From the NCBI GenBank assembly GCA_021323375.2, contig JAJPCT020000025.1, forward strand, positions 24,001-86,582: a DNA stretch of 62,582 nucleotides. Reading direction: 5' to 3'. The notes under the pieces are model-generated. The model made no database searches, was not told the origin of the DNA, and was given only the letters and a program-made list of their open reading frames with translations. This document shows positions 27,452 to 36,513 of this stretch, one piece after another (position 1 is the stretch's first letter; the number at the start of each line of letters is the position of its first letter). The position numbers and the translations under genes were made by a program. The DNA comes from Candidatus Wolframiiraptor gerlachensis. Lineage in GTDB: Archaea > Thermoproteota > Nitrososphaeria_A > Caldarchaeales > Wolframiiraptoraceae.

Positions 27452-28417
27452 TTGTGGAAGGATTTGAGCGTCGGCGTTGTCGGGGTCGGCTCCTGGGGCA
27501 GGAATCATGTCAGGGTATTAAGGTCGCTCGGCGTAGCCGTGGCCGCCGTATGCGATGTGAACGAGGAGCGGGCGAGGAGTGTGGCGAGGGAGTATGGTGT
27601 GGAGAGATACTACACGAGCCTTGACGCGATGCTCAGCCGAGAGAGCCTTGACGCCGTGACGATCTGCACGCCTTCGATAACCCATGCGGACTGCGCTGTT
27701 AAGGCGCTTGAGATAGGCCTCCACACCTTCGTCGAGAAACCCCTAGCATCAAACATTGAGGGATGCTTGAGGATAATTGATGCGATGAAGTCTAGCGGCA
27801 GGATAGTCATGACCGGGTTCATCGAGAGGTTCAACCCAGCGGTCAGGAAGGCCATGGAGCTCCTTGAGACCGATGAGATAGGTGAGATACTGATGATCCA
27901 TGGGAGGAGGATTGGCTGGTGGCCCGAGAGGATAGGGGACGTGGGGGTGGTCAAGGACACGGCGATCCACGACATAGATCTTACGAGATTCATCTTGAAA
28001 GAGGATCCAACACAGGTTTATGCTAGGGGTGGGAGACACTTCCACAAGCTCGAGGATCATGTTCAGGCGATACTCTCGTTTGAGAATGGCTTGAAGGCGG
28101 CGTTCATAGAGGCTAACTGGCTCACGCCGAGAAAGAAGAGGGAGATGGAGCTTACGGGGAGCGGCGGCGTCATCTCGATAAAGTTCCTGACCCAGGAGGT
28201 CTCGCTCGAGAAGGCGGACATGGTGATCGAGCCGATAGTGAGGCAGGATGAGCCGCTCAAGCTCGAGCTCCAGCACTTCGTGGAGTGTGTGTCGAGTGGT
28301 GGTAAGCCGCTGGCCGACGCCTTTGACGGGTTAAAGGCCGTGGCCATCGCCGAGGCGATACTCGAGTCCATCGAGACGGGACGGGTCATCGAGCTTGACC
28401 TGAAGAGCATCGTGTAG
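27452..28417 (+). CDS. Gfo/Idh/MocA-family NAD(P)-dependent sugar oxidoreductase
   Basis: 321 residues. Rossmann motif GVVGVGSWGRNHVRVL near the N terminus, VEKPLA at the catalytic Lys position, and DTAIHDIDLTRF with the active-site His/Asp. The family oxidises or reduces sugars such as UDP-GlcNAc derivatives; closeness to the GPT-like gene suggests nucleotide-sugar work. Starts at TTG 27452, with GGTGAAG about 12 bases upstream. Confidence 0.9.
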   Translation: MWKDLSVGVVGVGSWGRNHVRVLRSLGVAVAAVCDVNEERARSVAREYGVERYYTSLDAMLSRESLDAVTICTPSITHADCAVKALEIGLHTFVEKPLASNIEGCLRIIDAMKSSGRIVMTGFIERFNPAVRKAMELLETDEIGEILMIHGRRIGWWPERIGDVGVVKDTAIHDIDLTRFILKEDPTQVYARGGRHFHKLEDHVQAILSFENGLKAAFIEANWLTPRKKREMELTGSGGVISIKFLTQEVSLEKADMVIEPIVRQDEPLKLELQHFVECVSSGGKPLADAFDGLKAVAIAEAILESIETGRVIELDLKSIV

Positions 28418-28429
28418 GGGTGGCCTAAC

Positions 28430-29476
28430 ATGTCCTCGGAGGTCTGGACCATTAGATGGATTGATGGCGTTGTGGAGATTCTTGATCAGAGGCTTCTACC
28501 TCATAGGGTGAGGTATCTCCGTCTCAGGACGGCGAGGCAGGTGGCTAGGGCCATAAGGGATATGGCGATTAGAGGTGCTCCAGCGATAGGCGTCGCCGCC
28601 GCGATGGGGATGGCGCTAACAGCATATCATTCTAGGGCAAAGGCTCGTGAGAAGATCCTAGAGCAGCTTAGGAGGAGCTATGAGGTTCTGAGGAGCAGCA
28701 GGCCTACGGCCGTGAACCTCTTCTGGGCTCTTGACAGGATGATGAGGCTCGCTGAGTCGCTTGGCAGCATCGAGGAGATCAGGTCTAGGCTCGTGGAGGA
28801 GGCCCTGAGGATAATGGAGGAGGATGTTGAGGCGAATAGGAGGATAGGTGAGAATGGCGCGAGGCTTATAGAGGATGGGGACCGGATACTGACCCACTGT
28901 AATGCTGGGGCCTTGGCGACGGCGGGCTATGGGACTGCTCTCGGCGTGATAAGAGCAGCGCATGCTCAGGGTAAGAAAATCATGGTCTATGCATGCGAGA
29001 CGAGGCCAAAGCTTCAGGGGGCTAAGCTCACTACATGGGAGCTACTAAGAGACGGAATTCCCGTCAAGCTGATAACGGATAACATGGCAGCATTCCTCAT
29101 GCAGCGCGGGGAGGTGGATAAGGTGATCGTTGGAGCGGATAGGATACTCGCGAGGACCGGCCACGTGATAAACAAGATCGGGACACTATGCCACGCGATA
29201 TGCGCGAAATATTATGGGATACCGTTTCTCGTGGCCGCACCCACCTCGACGATAGACTTCGAGAGCAGGCTCGAGGACGTGGTCATAGAGGAGAGGGATC
29301 CGAGGGAGGTTCTCTATATGAATGGTAGGCGGATAGCGCCGGAGGGTGTTGAGGCCTGGAACCCCGCCTTCGACATAACACCACCCGAGCTCGTCACATA
29401 CATAATCACCGAGAAGGGAGTTTACAGGCCGGAGGAGCTCAGAGAAATAGGTTCAGGAGTGTTATCAGGAGAATAG
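28430..29476 (+). CDS. mtnA: S-methyl-5-thioribose-1-phosphate isomerase
   Basis: 348 residues of the eIF2B-related isomerase family. Signatures: MAIRGAPAIGVAAAMG, the catalytic THCNAGALATAGYGTALG, CETRPKLQGAKLTTWEL and VGADRILARTGHVINKIG. It isomerises MTR-1-P to MTRu-1-P in methionine salvage. R15P isomerase is a related alternative, but the full MtnA motif set favours MtnA. It lies 12 bases after the oxidoreductase and overlaps the VIT-like gene on the other strand by 38 bases. Confidence 0.9.
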   Translation: MSSEVWTIRWIDGVVEILDQRLLPHRVRYLRLRTARQVARAIRDMAIRGAPAIGVAAAMGMALTAYHSRAKAREKILEQLRRSYEVLRSSRPTAVNLFWALDRMMRLAESLGSIEEIRSRLVEEALRIMEEDVEANRRIGENGARLIEDGDRILTHCNAGALATAGYGTALGVIRAAHAQGKKIMVYACETRPKLQGAKLTTWELLRDGIPVKLITDNMAAFLMQRGEVDKVIVGADRILARTGHVINKIGTLCHAICAKYYGIPFLVAAPTSTIDFESRLEDVVIEERDPREVLYMNGRRIAPEGVEAWNPAFDITPPELVTYIITEKGVYRPEELREIGSGVLSGE

Positions 29477-30068
29477 TTGCAGCTCCTATTGCAAGGGATT
29501 TCAGGCCGGATATGATCAAGTTGCTCCTCGCGATCCTTCCTAAGAATAGGCCTAGAGTGAATAGAAAGCTTAGCGAGAGCCCTAGAGAGATGTAGAAGGC
29601 GAGATGCAGGTTCAGCAAGCCGGAAAGCACGGCGAAATATGGTGATAATGGGACTAGGCCTGCTAGGAGTGCCGCGAGCGCGTCCACTATTGCTGAGAAG
29701 ACTGCAGCCCTCTTCCTCGCCTCTGCTATGATCGAGTTGTCAAGCCTCGTGAGCATCGCTTCCTCGAGCTCTCTTATCCTCCTCTCCTGCTCAGCCCTCT
29801 CAGCCATGTATGTCCCGCTAACGCCCGAGATCGCCATAGCTATTAGGGCGCCAACCCCAGCAGCGACAACATTGCCCGCGCTGGCCTCGCCAAGCAGCGT
29901 CGAGCCGAGAACTATCCCGAGAATCGTCACTACTCCATCAAACGCATTCATGACAGCATATCTCCTAGAGAACTCCCCAGCGCCAGAATACCTCATTATC
30001 CTAGAGATCGAGCCCCTTAACAGCCTGATCATCCCAAGCTCATCTCCATTATTCGAAGACCACCTCAT
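29439..30068 (-). CDS. VIT1/CCC1-type membrane protein
   Basis: 209 residues. YAVMNAFDGVVTILGIVLG, an Ala/Gly-rich helix with AISGVSGTYMAERAEQERR, and two pairs of C-terminal membrane segments are characteristic of the VIT1/CCC1 (TIGR00267) iron/manganese transporter family. Its start overlaps the stop of the DUF211 gene by 20 bases, so the two are likely coupled. A further VIT-like gene lies at 30585. Confidence 0.85.
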   Translation of the reverse strand: MRWSSNNGDELGMIRLLRGSISRIMRYSGAGEFSRRYAVMNAFDGVVTILGIVLGSTLLGEASAGNVVAAGVGALIAMAISGVSGTYMAERAEQERRIRELEEAMLTRLDNSIIAEARKRAAVFSAIVDALAALLAGLVPLSPYFAVLSGLLNLHLAFYISLGLSLSFLFTLGLFLGRIARSNLIISGLKSLAIGAATILLITLLNLFL

Positions 30069-30309
30069 CCACGCTATGAATCGCGCCGCCCAGCTCCCTC
30101 ACCCGCTCCTTCAGCGCCTCGAAGTCTATGTCCCTCCCCTCCACAGTGATCTTCACCGTATCCGTCTCGGCGTCAACCTCCACGACCACCGCTGATACCT
30201 TCTTCACGCCCTCAACCTCAGAGAGCGATCTACAGAACTCGATGAGATCCGGGATATGGGGCTTTAACACATCGAGGACAAGCCTAGACAATGAGGGGCG
30301 TTTAGACAC
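30049..30309 (-). CDS. DUF211 (MTH889-like) ferredoxin-fold protein
   Basis: 86 residues with the family patterns LVLDVLKPHIPDLIEF and VSAVVVEVDAETDTVKITVEG. DUF211 proteins form oligomeric ferredoxin-like assemblies; a metal-sensing role has been suggested for the family. The coupling with a VIT-type metal transporter supports such a role here, as inference. Confidence 0.88.
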   Translation of the reverse strand: MSKRPSLSRLVLDVLKPHIPDLIEFCRSLSEVEGVKKVSAVVVEVDAETDTVKITVEGRDIDFEALKERVRELGGAIHSVDEVVFE

Positions 30310-30444
30310 CCTTTATTCACCCAACCTAGATATCGCCTGTGAGGCCGGGTTAAAAAAGATTAAGCCTCATGCTTAAAATGGCGCGAGTAGAAAGGCCCGA
30401 AACCTTTAATCCTGCTCATAGGAGAATCGGATTACGGGACGAGT

Positions 30445-30529
30445 GCGGCGGTTCCCTAGCCTGGTAGGGGGCAGGCCTGCTAAGCCTGTGGCCCGATGGG
30501 CCGCGCGGGTTCAAATCCCGCCCGCCGCG
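30445..30529 (+). tRNA. tRNA-Ser (GCU)
   Basis: Acceptor GCGGCGG/CCGCCGC with discriminator G, anticodon stem CAGGC/GCCUG around CUGCUAA (anticodon GCU), long class II variable arm TGGCCCGATGGGCCGC and T-loop GGGTTCAAATCCC. No intron and no encoded CCA. A TATA-like CCTTTAATCC lies about 40 bases upstream. Confidence 0.95.
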
Positions 30530-30584
30530 CATCCCACACTCACATTAACATGGGTTTTTAGGGTGGGCTTCTCACCATGTTTGG

Positions 30585-31070
30585 ATGGATTCTAGGCATT
30601 CTATAATGGTTGGCGTTAGCTTCGGCCTGACCTCCGCGGTCATAACTACTCTTGGGCTTATGATCGGCCTTTATTCTGGGACTCAGTCGAGGCTAGCGGT
30701 AATCGGCGGCGTCCTCACCATAGCTTTCGCGGACGCCTTATCTGATGCTCTCGGGATCCATATGTCTGAAGAGTCTGAGGCTAGGCATACATCGGGCGAG
30801 ATCTGGCTCTCGACTATCGCCACGCTTCTCTCGAAGCTAGGCTTCGCCCTCACCTTCCTAATACCACTGCTGCTCCTCGACCTCCAGAGCGCGATCATAG
30901 CGAATGTGACCTGGGGCTTCATACTCCTAGCAGCATTAAGCTATAAGTTCGCGAGGGATAGTGGTGGGAGCTTTATCAGGATCGCGGCAGAGCACCTGAC
31001 CGTCGCCACCGCGGTCATATTTATCGCGCACTTCATCGGTGAGCTCGTCGCAGCATATTTCGGCGAGTGA
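30585..31070 (+). CDS. Second VIT/CCC1-like membrane protein
   Basis: 161 residues. An N-terminal GVSFGLTSAVITTLGLMIGL helix and TIAFADALSDALGIHMSEES resemble the VIT family core (the Asp/Glu helix-1/helix-2 pattern), but it is shorter than the protein at 29439 and lacks a large cytosolic metal-binding domain. Probably a divalent metal transporter or relative. Confidence 0.7.
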   Translation: MDSRHSIMVGVSFGLTSAVITTLGLMIGLYSGTQSRLAVIGGVLTIAFADALSDALGIHMSEESEARHTSGEIWLSTIATLLSKLGFALTFLIPLLLLDLQSAIIANVTWGFILLAALSYKFARDSGGSFIRIAAEHLTVATAVIFIAHFIGELVAAYFGE

Positions 31071-31119
31071 AGGACTCTGCTAATGGTTTATCTTATTCCG
31101 ATCCGAGGTTTTATGCTGA

Positions 31120-31719
31120 ATGCCGGCTGGATTCCTGATAGCTTTAGAGGGCATAGACGGGGCCGGGAAGACCACGCAGGCAAGGCTGCTCGTCAACTGG
31201 CTTAGGGAGAAGGGGTTTGACGCCCGCTACACCTATGAGCCGACTCGCGGGCCCTTTGGCAGGATTCTAAGATCCATGGCCCATTCGAGGGATGTTGATC
31301 CAAGACTTGAGGCTCTCCTCTTCGCAGCCGACAGGCTTCATCATCTCATGTGCGTGATAAGCCCCCTCCTGGAAAGAGGCTTAATCATCGTCTCGGATAG
31401 GTATCTCCACTCCTCGCTAGCTTATCAATCAGTTACAACGGGGGATCAGAGATGGGTTGAGGAGATCAATAAGTTCGCGAGAAGGCCGGATCTCGGGATA
31501 TACCTCGATGTCACCGCATCCGGGGGGCTTAACAGGCTGGCGAGGCGTAGGAAGAGGAGCAGGTTCGAGGATGAGGACTTCCTAGAGCGGGTTAGGGAGA
31601 AGTATCTCGAGTATGTTGAGAGGGGCGAGCTGGTGAAGGTTGATGCCGGGAGGCCGGTGGATGATGTCTTCTCCGAGATCACCTCTATTGTTGAGAATGC
31701 TTTGAGGGATAGGCGATAG
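31120..31719 (+). CDS. tmk: Thymidylate kinase
   Basis: 199 residues. P-loop ALEGIDGAGKTTQARLL, the DR motif VSDRYLHSSLAYQS and a lid RLARRRKRSRFEDEDF. It phosphorylates dTMP to dTDP for DNA synthesis. ATG start at 31120; the HD-domain phosphohydrolase follows after 35 bases. Confidence 0.95.
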   Translation: MPAGFLIALEGIDGAGKTTQARLLVNWLREKGFDARYTYEPTRGPFGRILRSMAHSRDVDPRLEALLFAADRLHHLMCVISPLLERGLIIVSDRYLHSSLAYQSVTTGDQRWVEEINKFARRPDLGIYLDVTASGGLNRLARRRKRSRFEDEDFLERVREKYLEYVERGELVKVDAGRPVDDVFSEITSIVENALRDRR

Positions 31720-31754
31720 CGTTTTTATGGGCGGCCTACCATATTCTCGGCGAG

Positions 31755-32966
31755 TTGCCCATTAAGCTGATTAAGGACCCCGTCCACGGGTATATTGAGG
31801 TCTCAAGCGAGGAGCTTCAAGTTGTTGATGCTAGGGCTGTTCAGAGGCTTAGGAGGATAAGCCAGCTCCCCTTTGTATACCTCGTTTATCCGGGTGCCCG
31901 GCATAGCAGATTCGACCACTCGCTCGGATGCATGCATCTTGCAGGCGAGTTCGCGAGGAGCCTCGGGCTGGAGGAGTATAGAGTTAGGGTTCTGAGGATC
32001 GCGGGTCTGCTCCACGATGTCGGCCATACGCCATACTCTCACCTCTTCGAGACGATATTGGAGAGGGCTGGGCTGAGCCATGAGGATATGACTGCTAAGA
32101 TCCTTCGGGAGGATTCCGAGCTTGCTGAGGCCATAGAGAGATGCGGCATCATGCTCAAGGATATCTTGGAGGTGCTTGAGGGGAAGGCGCCTGAGTCTGT
32201 GGTTATCAGCGGGCCGATAGACGCGGATAAGCTCGACTTCCTCGTCCGCGACTCCTATTTCACTGGAGCTCCCTATGGACTAATAGATGTTAGGAGGATA
32301 GTCCTCAGGAGCAGGCTCGTAGATGGGAAGCTCGCGATCAACATAAATGCCGTGGGCGCGGTCGAGGAGATGGCCCTAGCTAGATACCAGAACTTCATGA
32401 ATATTTATCTTCATCATACCGCGAGAGCTGCTCAGATGCTCTTCTTATCCGGCGCCAAGCTACTCGATGAGATCATGAGCCTGCCTAGGATGAGCGTCGA
32501 AGAGTATCTGGGCCACGACGACTATACCGTCTGGTGCCTCATGAAAGCCAATGATAAGACGCGGTGGATCATAGATAGAATAGAGAGGAGGATTATACCC
32601 AAGGTCGCTTACGAGCTTAGGCTGAGAGAGGAAGAGGTCCCAGCGGATGCCCTAAGAAACCCGGAGGAGGTTGTGAGCGACATCTCCTCTCTTTCAGGCG
32701 CGCCAGAGGATAGGATCTGGCTCGACACACCATACATAACATCCCTACCATTTAGGGATGGTGGGAAAATCTCCTTTTACGAGGATCGGTATGGCAAGCC
32801 GAGGACCGTGGAATACTCGTCGCCACTCCTCGAGTTCACGTCGAGAATGCACGTCATCATTAGGGTTTACACGGATCCACCCTTTATCGAGCGGGTTAGG
32901 GCTGCTTCGGAGAAATATTTTGGAGAGAGAATTGAAACCCTTTCCCAAAGATCCTGTGATAGATGA
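31755..32966 (+). CDS. HD-domain phosphohydrolase (dNTPase-like)
   Basis: 403 residues. Metal-binding HD motifs: ARHSRFDHSLGCMHL, GLLHDVGHTPYSHLFE and GPIDADKLDFLVRD. Matches the COG1078-type HD superfamily that includes dGTP triphosphohydrolases. TTG start, with a TATA-like GTTTTTATG about 30 bases upstream. The position just after tmk suggests a role in the nucleotide pool, as inference. Confidence 0.88.
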   Translation: MPIKLIKDPVHGYIEVSSEELQVVDARAVQRLRRISQLPFVYLVYPGARHSRFDHSLGCMHLAGEFARSLGLEEYRVRVLRIAGLLHDVGHTPYSHLFETILERAGLSHEDMTAKILREDSELAEAIERCGIMLKDILEVLEGKAPESVVISGPIDADKLDFLVRDSYFTGAPYGLIDVRRIVLRSRLVDGKLAININAVGAVEEMALARYQNFMNIYLHHTARAAQMLFLSGAKLLDEIMSLPRMSVEEYLGHDDYTVWCLMKANDKTRWIIDRIERRIIPKVAYELRLREEEVPADALRNPEEVVSDISSLSGAPEDRIWLDTPYITSLPFRDGGKISFYEDRYGKPRTVEYSSPLLEFTSRMHVIIRVYTDPPFIERVRAASEKYFGERIETLSQRSCDR

Positions 32967-33030
32967 GATAGCCACCGACGGCATATGATGCAGCGATCGC
33001 GATGAGGGTTATCGCGAAAATTCTCATCAT
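32896..33030 (-). CDS. 44-residue single-TM microprotein candidate
   Basis: From ATG 33030: a basic start (MMRIF), one hydrophobic helix (about residues 5-23), then a Tyr/Phe/Lys-rich tail ending PKQP. A good TATA box (TTATATAG, about 33057-33064) lies about 30 bases upstream of the ATG, which fits a leaderless transcript. Its end overlaps the HD-domain gene on the opposite strand by 71 bases. No homologue known to me. Confidence 0.4.
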   Translation of the reverse strand: MMRIFAITLIAIAASYAVGGYLIYHRIFGKGFQFSLQNISPKQP

Positions 33031-33104
33031 CCTCAGGTAGGATCTAATGCTCGGCGTCTATATAATCGCATGCTCGCGAACATGTTGTTCGTCTCCTCGA
33101 ATGC

Positions 33105-34586
33105 CTAGACGAATCTTCTGAGTTTTATTGAGAGATCTCCAAGGTTTATCAGGGCCATGGCCCCGACTGTTGGCTCGAGGCCCACGCTTCTCTGATAGCT
33201 TGTCTGCTCCTGCCATGTGCCGGAGTTTATGATCCTAACGCCGCGGTATGATCCCGCATACGCGACATGGACATGGCCCGTGTGGAATACATGTGGAACC
33301 CGGTCTATCACAAGCATATCCTCGGGCGTGGGGATTATGGGCGTGGTCTCGCCATAGATTGGGCAGAGATGCCTACACCTGAGAACGAGCTTCAAAACCT
33401 CCCCAAGATCCCTCTCCAGGCTGCCATGCGAGAACCCGGGGACCTGCTGTATCACGTCATCCAGCCCCTGGCCATGATAAACTAGAAAAGTCCTTCCGGA
33501 GATCCTGATCCAAGCGGGGTTCCCGACGAAGATGAAGCTTTTCCCGGACTTCTCAAGTATCGCGCGATATTTCTCGGGGAGTGGGGGCTGTGGAAGGGCT
33601 CGCTGAACCGGGTCATGGTTTCCCGGGCCCATTATTATCTTCACGCGCCCCGGGATCTCAGACAATAGCCTTGCAAGTTTCTCAAACTGCTCCTCGACTG
33701 AGAATGTCTCAAGCTCCTTATGCTGGTTCGGGTACACGCCCACCCCATCCACCACGTCCCCGGCGATTATCAGGAGCCTGACATTCCTGGCCTCGGGGTC
33801 ATCCTCGCGATTAATCCAGTCTAGGAAGTTCTCGAAGAGATCCTCCCTAAAGTGTTTGCTTCCTGCATGTATGTCGGAGATCATGCAGATGAGCGCTTCT
33901 CGGTCCGTCTTCTCCAAGCGCTCCGCGGCCAAGTCCGGGAGTATGAGCTCCCTCGCGATGAGTGTTTCGCCGCTCTTTACAACCCTCGCCCCGATCACCA
34001 TATCAGGTAATAGCTGCTCCAGACTATCCCCTGAGACACCACCCTTCGGCGCGATTATTCTATGCTCCCCGCTCGGGTCATCCACCCTCAGAATCCACGC
34101 CTTCTCGGACTCCTTCTTCTCGATGAGCATCACGATGACTTTTGCCTCCTGCGACTCCCGGAGCCTCATGGCCTCCCTCAGCAAGATCGCGCCCCTAAGC
34201 CTCTCCCGCAGAAGCCCTGAAAGCTTCTCATACCTGCTCGTGAAATACCTCTGAAACTCCTCGAATGTTCCCTGAATCCTCCACTCTGCTAGAAAACGCT
34301 CATCAACCTCTACCACTAAATCCTCACGCGCTTCCTCGGCTTCCTCTATATCACCCTCCTCAGCCACGACCGGCGACTCTCCAGTCACCTCCCCAACCAA
34401 CTCTATCAGGAGGCGCTCATCAATTATCATGGCCCCGCTCCTCTCCAGCCTATGCATCGCCTCCTCCAATATCTCGAGGGGCGCCTCAGCTCGTTCGAGG
34501 ATCTCTAGAGCTCCCTTAGTCACCGTATATCCCTGGGACGTGGCCTTCTCGATGATCTTCCTTGCTAGGATCTCACGCCTCAACAT
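33105..34586 (-). CDS. polB: DNA polymerase D small subunit (DP1)
   Basis: 493 residues, shorter than many euryarchaeal DP1 proteins (about 600-700). An N-terminal helical region and acidic linker (about 1-95) precede an OB-like domain, then the calcineurin-like phosphoesterase: CMISDIHAGSKHF, IIAGDVVDGVGVYPNQ, MGPGNHDPV, VYHGQGLDDV and FHTGHVHVAYAG. DP1 is the 3'-5' proofreading exonuclease of the replicative polymerase PolD. It lies 21 bases after orc1 in the same direction. I see no DP2 gene in the window. Confidence 0.96.
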   Translation of the reverse strand: MLRREILARKIIEKATSQGYTVTKGALEILERAEAPLEILEEAMHRLERSGAMIIDERLLIELVGEVTGESPVVAEEGDIEEAEEAREDLVVEVDERFLAEWRIQGTFEEFQRYFTSRYEKLSGLLRERLRGAILLREAMRLRESQEAKVIVMLIEKKESEKAWILRVDDPSGEHRIIAPKGGVSGDSLEQLLPDMVIGARVVKSGETLIARELILPDLAAERLEKTDREALICMISDIHAGSKHFREDLFENFLDWINREDDPEARNVRLLIIAGDVVDGVGVYPNQHKELETFSVEEQFEKLARLLSEIPGRVKIIMGPGNHDPVQRALPQPPLPEKYRAILEKSGKSFIFVGNPAWIRISGRTFLVYHGQGLDDVIQQVPGFSHGSLERDLGEVLKLVLRCRHLCPIYGETTPIIPTPEDMLVIDRVPHVFHTGHVHVAYAGSYRGVRIINSGTWQEQTSYQRSVGLEPTVGAMALINLGDLSIKLRRFV

Positions 34587-34607
34587 CCCTCACAGCCTAT
34601 TGTCCAA

Positions 34608-35897
34608 TTATCTTGCGGCTGATGGCTTATAGTCGAGTAGGGGCGAGAGGAGCTCATCCCCGCGTATCGCCTCCTCGATCTCGTCGGGCGGCGTGAGGAG
34701 TATTATTCTCCGCGTCCTTCCATGCCTGCCCATATTCACCAGCTCGCTCTTCACGACCCCGAGCATGTCTAGCTCCGATATAAGGCTGCTAACCCTCCTA
34801 TCTGTCAAGGGCTCTATGCCGATCTGCTTGCAGACCTCCTTGTATGTCTGGTATACCATGCCTGAGACCGGGCTCGAGACATTGCCCCTCGCGAGGAGGA
34901 GCATGCTGAGGAGGACGAGCTTGCTATGGAGTGGAAGGGTGGATATGGCCTCGAATATCCTGCCGCGCTCTATGATGTTCTGAGCGATCCTCACATGTCT
35001 CTCCTCAACCACCTCATCCCCATTTCTCTCGGCGACCTCGGCGGCGACTCTAAGCAGGTCTATGGCCCTCCTCGCATCACCATGCTCGGATGCGGCAAGC
35101 GCTGCACACAGATTTATGATCTCTTGAGGCACCGCGCCCTCCCTGAAGGCCAGCCTCGCCCTCTCACTCAAGATATCCACGAGCTCTATGGCCGTGTATG
35201 GGTGGAAGACAAGCTCCTCCTCGCTGAGACTGCTAAGAACCCTTGGATCCAAGTAATCCTTGAAATGGAGATCGTTTGAGGTCCCGATCATTGTGAGGCC
35301 ACATCCCTCCATGCCCTCATTTATCCGTGAGAGCTCATAGAGGAGGTTATCGCCATAACTTTTCACAAGCGCGTCAATCTCATCGAAGCAGGCCACAAGT
35401 AGAATCCCCCTTTCCTTTAGCCCTCTCCTAAGTCTCGCGAAGACCTCAGCCTTTGCAAGGCCTGTGAAGGGCACCTTGACGCTTATGCTCTCGCAGAGTT
35501 CCGCCAGCACCCGATACTCCGTCCCAGCTATCCTGCAATTAACATATGCGAAAGCAACAGGCAGATCCTCCTTGGCGACGACCTCCTGAAACCTCTTGAA
35601 TACATAGCGTACTACCGCGGTCTTACCAGTCCCCGTCTTACCATAAATGAAGACATTACTGGGTTTTGAGAGGCTTAGGGCTGGGGATAATATCTCGCCA
35701 AGCCGCCTGATATGCTCATGCCTGTGCGGAAGTTTCTCTGGAACATAATCAGACCTCATCACCTCGCGGTTCACGAATATCCTCGGCCTCTGAAGAGCCT
35801 TCTTTAAAACATCCTCCAAGGGATCCCCTCCACCCCCAGATTTCCTATGGAAGAGCCCCTCATATGATTGAGATTTCATTGATGACTTTGTATTCAA
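34608..35897 (-). CDS. orc1: Orc1/Cdc6 replication initiator
   Basis: 429 residues. AAA+ ATPase with YGKTGTGKTAVVRYV (Walker A), VACFDEIDALV (Walker B) and MIGTSNDLHFKDYLDPR (sensor 1), followed by a C-terminal winged helix. It binds origin recognition boxes and loads MCM. The 5' side is a ~530-base non-coding region with such boxes, the arrangement seen at many archaeal origins. Forms an operon with dp1. Confidence 0.96.
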   Translation of the reverse strand: MNTKSSMKSQSYEGLFHRKSGGGGDPLEDVLKKALQRPRIFVNREVMRSDYVPEKLPHRHEHIRRLGEILSPALSLSKPSNVFIYGKTGTGKTAVVRYVFKRFQEVVAKEDLPVAFAYVNCRIAGTEYRVLAELCESISVKVPFTGLAKAEVFARLRRGLKERGILLVACFDEIDALVKSYGDNLLYELSRINEGMEGCGLTMIGTSNDLHFKDYLDPRVLSSLSEEELVFHPYTAIELVDILSERARLAFREGAVPQEIINLCAALAASEHGDARRAIDLLRVAAEVAERNGDEVVEERHVRIAQNIIERGRIFEAISTLPLHSKLVLLSMLLLARGNVSSPVSGMVYQTYKEVCKQIGIEPLTDRRVSSLISELDMLGVVKSELVNMGRHGRTRRIILLTPPDEIEEAIRGDELLSPLLDYKPSAAR

Positions 35898-36019
35898 AGT
35901 AGCCCCTTAATGTAATCAGGAACGAAGATTAATCAACTGAATACTTGAGAAATGTCGAGTAAACTCTCGAAAACTGTTCGAAGGAGCTCTAAAATTGGTT
36001 TTCTCGGGCTAATGTTTTA

Positions 36020-36046
36020 TTTCCAGTGGAAATATAGGGGTGTGGG
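36020..36046 (+). promoter_or_regulatory. Origin recognition box 1
   Basis: TTTCCAGTGGAAATATAGGG followed by GTGTGGG: the dyad TTCCAGTGGAA with a 3' G-string is the Orc1/Cdc6 binding consensus. The G-string points right. Confidence 0.8.
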
Positions 36047-36162
36047 TCTTTCGGGAGAACCAATGACACTGCATAACATTTCACATCGTGAAAAAGCCTG
36101 TGAAGTGGCTGAATGAAAAGCCTTTTTCAAGGCCTTTCTTTCGAGACAAGGCAGGATATGCC

Positions 36163-36188
36163 TCTCCACCAGAAATTGAAGGGACCCC
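36163..36188 (+). promoter_or_regulatory. Origin recognition box 2 (degenerate)
   Basis: CTCCACCAGAAATTGAAGGG then ACCCC resembles an ORB half-dyad followed by a short G-string, same orientation as box 1. Confidence 0.5.
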
Positions 36189-36209
36189 ACGCTTTCCGCT
36201 GGAAGACTC
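36181..36209 (-). promoter_or_regulatory. Origin recognition box 3 (inverted)
   Basis: On the minus strand TCTTCCAGCGGAAAGCGTGG then GGTCCC: the dyad TTCCAGCGGAA with GGGG downstream. It faces box 2 and shares its G-string region. Confidence 0.6.
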
Positions 36210-36513
36210 CATCTGTAAACATATCCTCGTATCCCGGCTCTATACAGGTGTCGTGAAAAGGGAACTAGCCCGGCGTCTAGCGGCTTTCCCGATCAACGTA
36301 GCGTATTCTTCTCATAAATTGAACATTTTTACTAAGGAACTATCTCATGGTTAATCACTTTCTTGAAAACGACCAGACTTATAGCCGGGAACGCTCATCA
36401 TAACAAGCAGGTGAACATATTTTACCGATAATGCCCCTTAATCATAATTGTGATTTCAGGGGCATTCTAGGGTATTATTTGGGATGCGGCGGCTACACGA
36501 AATGCGAAGCTCT

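Larger units (their letters stand above)
35898..36430. other. Putative chromosomal replication origin
   Basis: The longest clearly non-coding interval beside orc1, AT-rich at 35930-36030 and 36300-36420. It contains one near-canonical origin recognition box (36020-36046) and two further degenerate boxes facing each other (36163-36188 and 36181-36209), plus a perfect TTTCAC-ATC-GTGAAA inverted repeat near 36080. I see no convincing gene; a frame at 36088-36354 is broken up by the boxes and lacks protein character. Confidence 0.75.

Noticed and set aside
36088..36354. 88-codon plus-strand frame in the origin region
   Set aside because: Overlaps the ORB-like boxes, lacks a ribosome site and has no protein-like composition.
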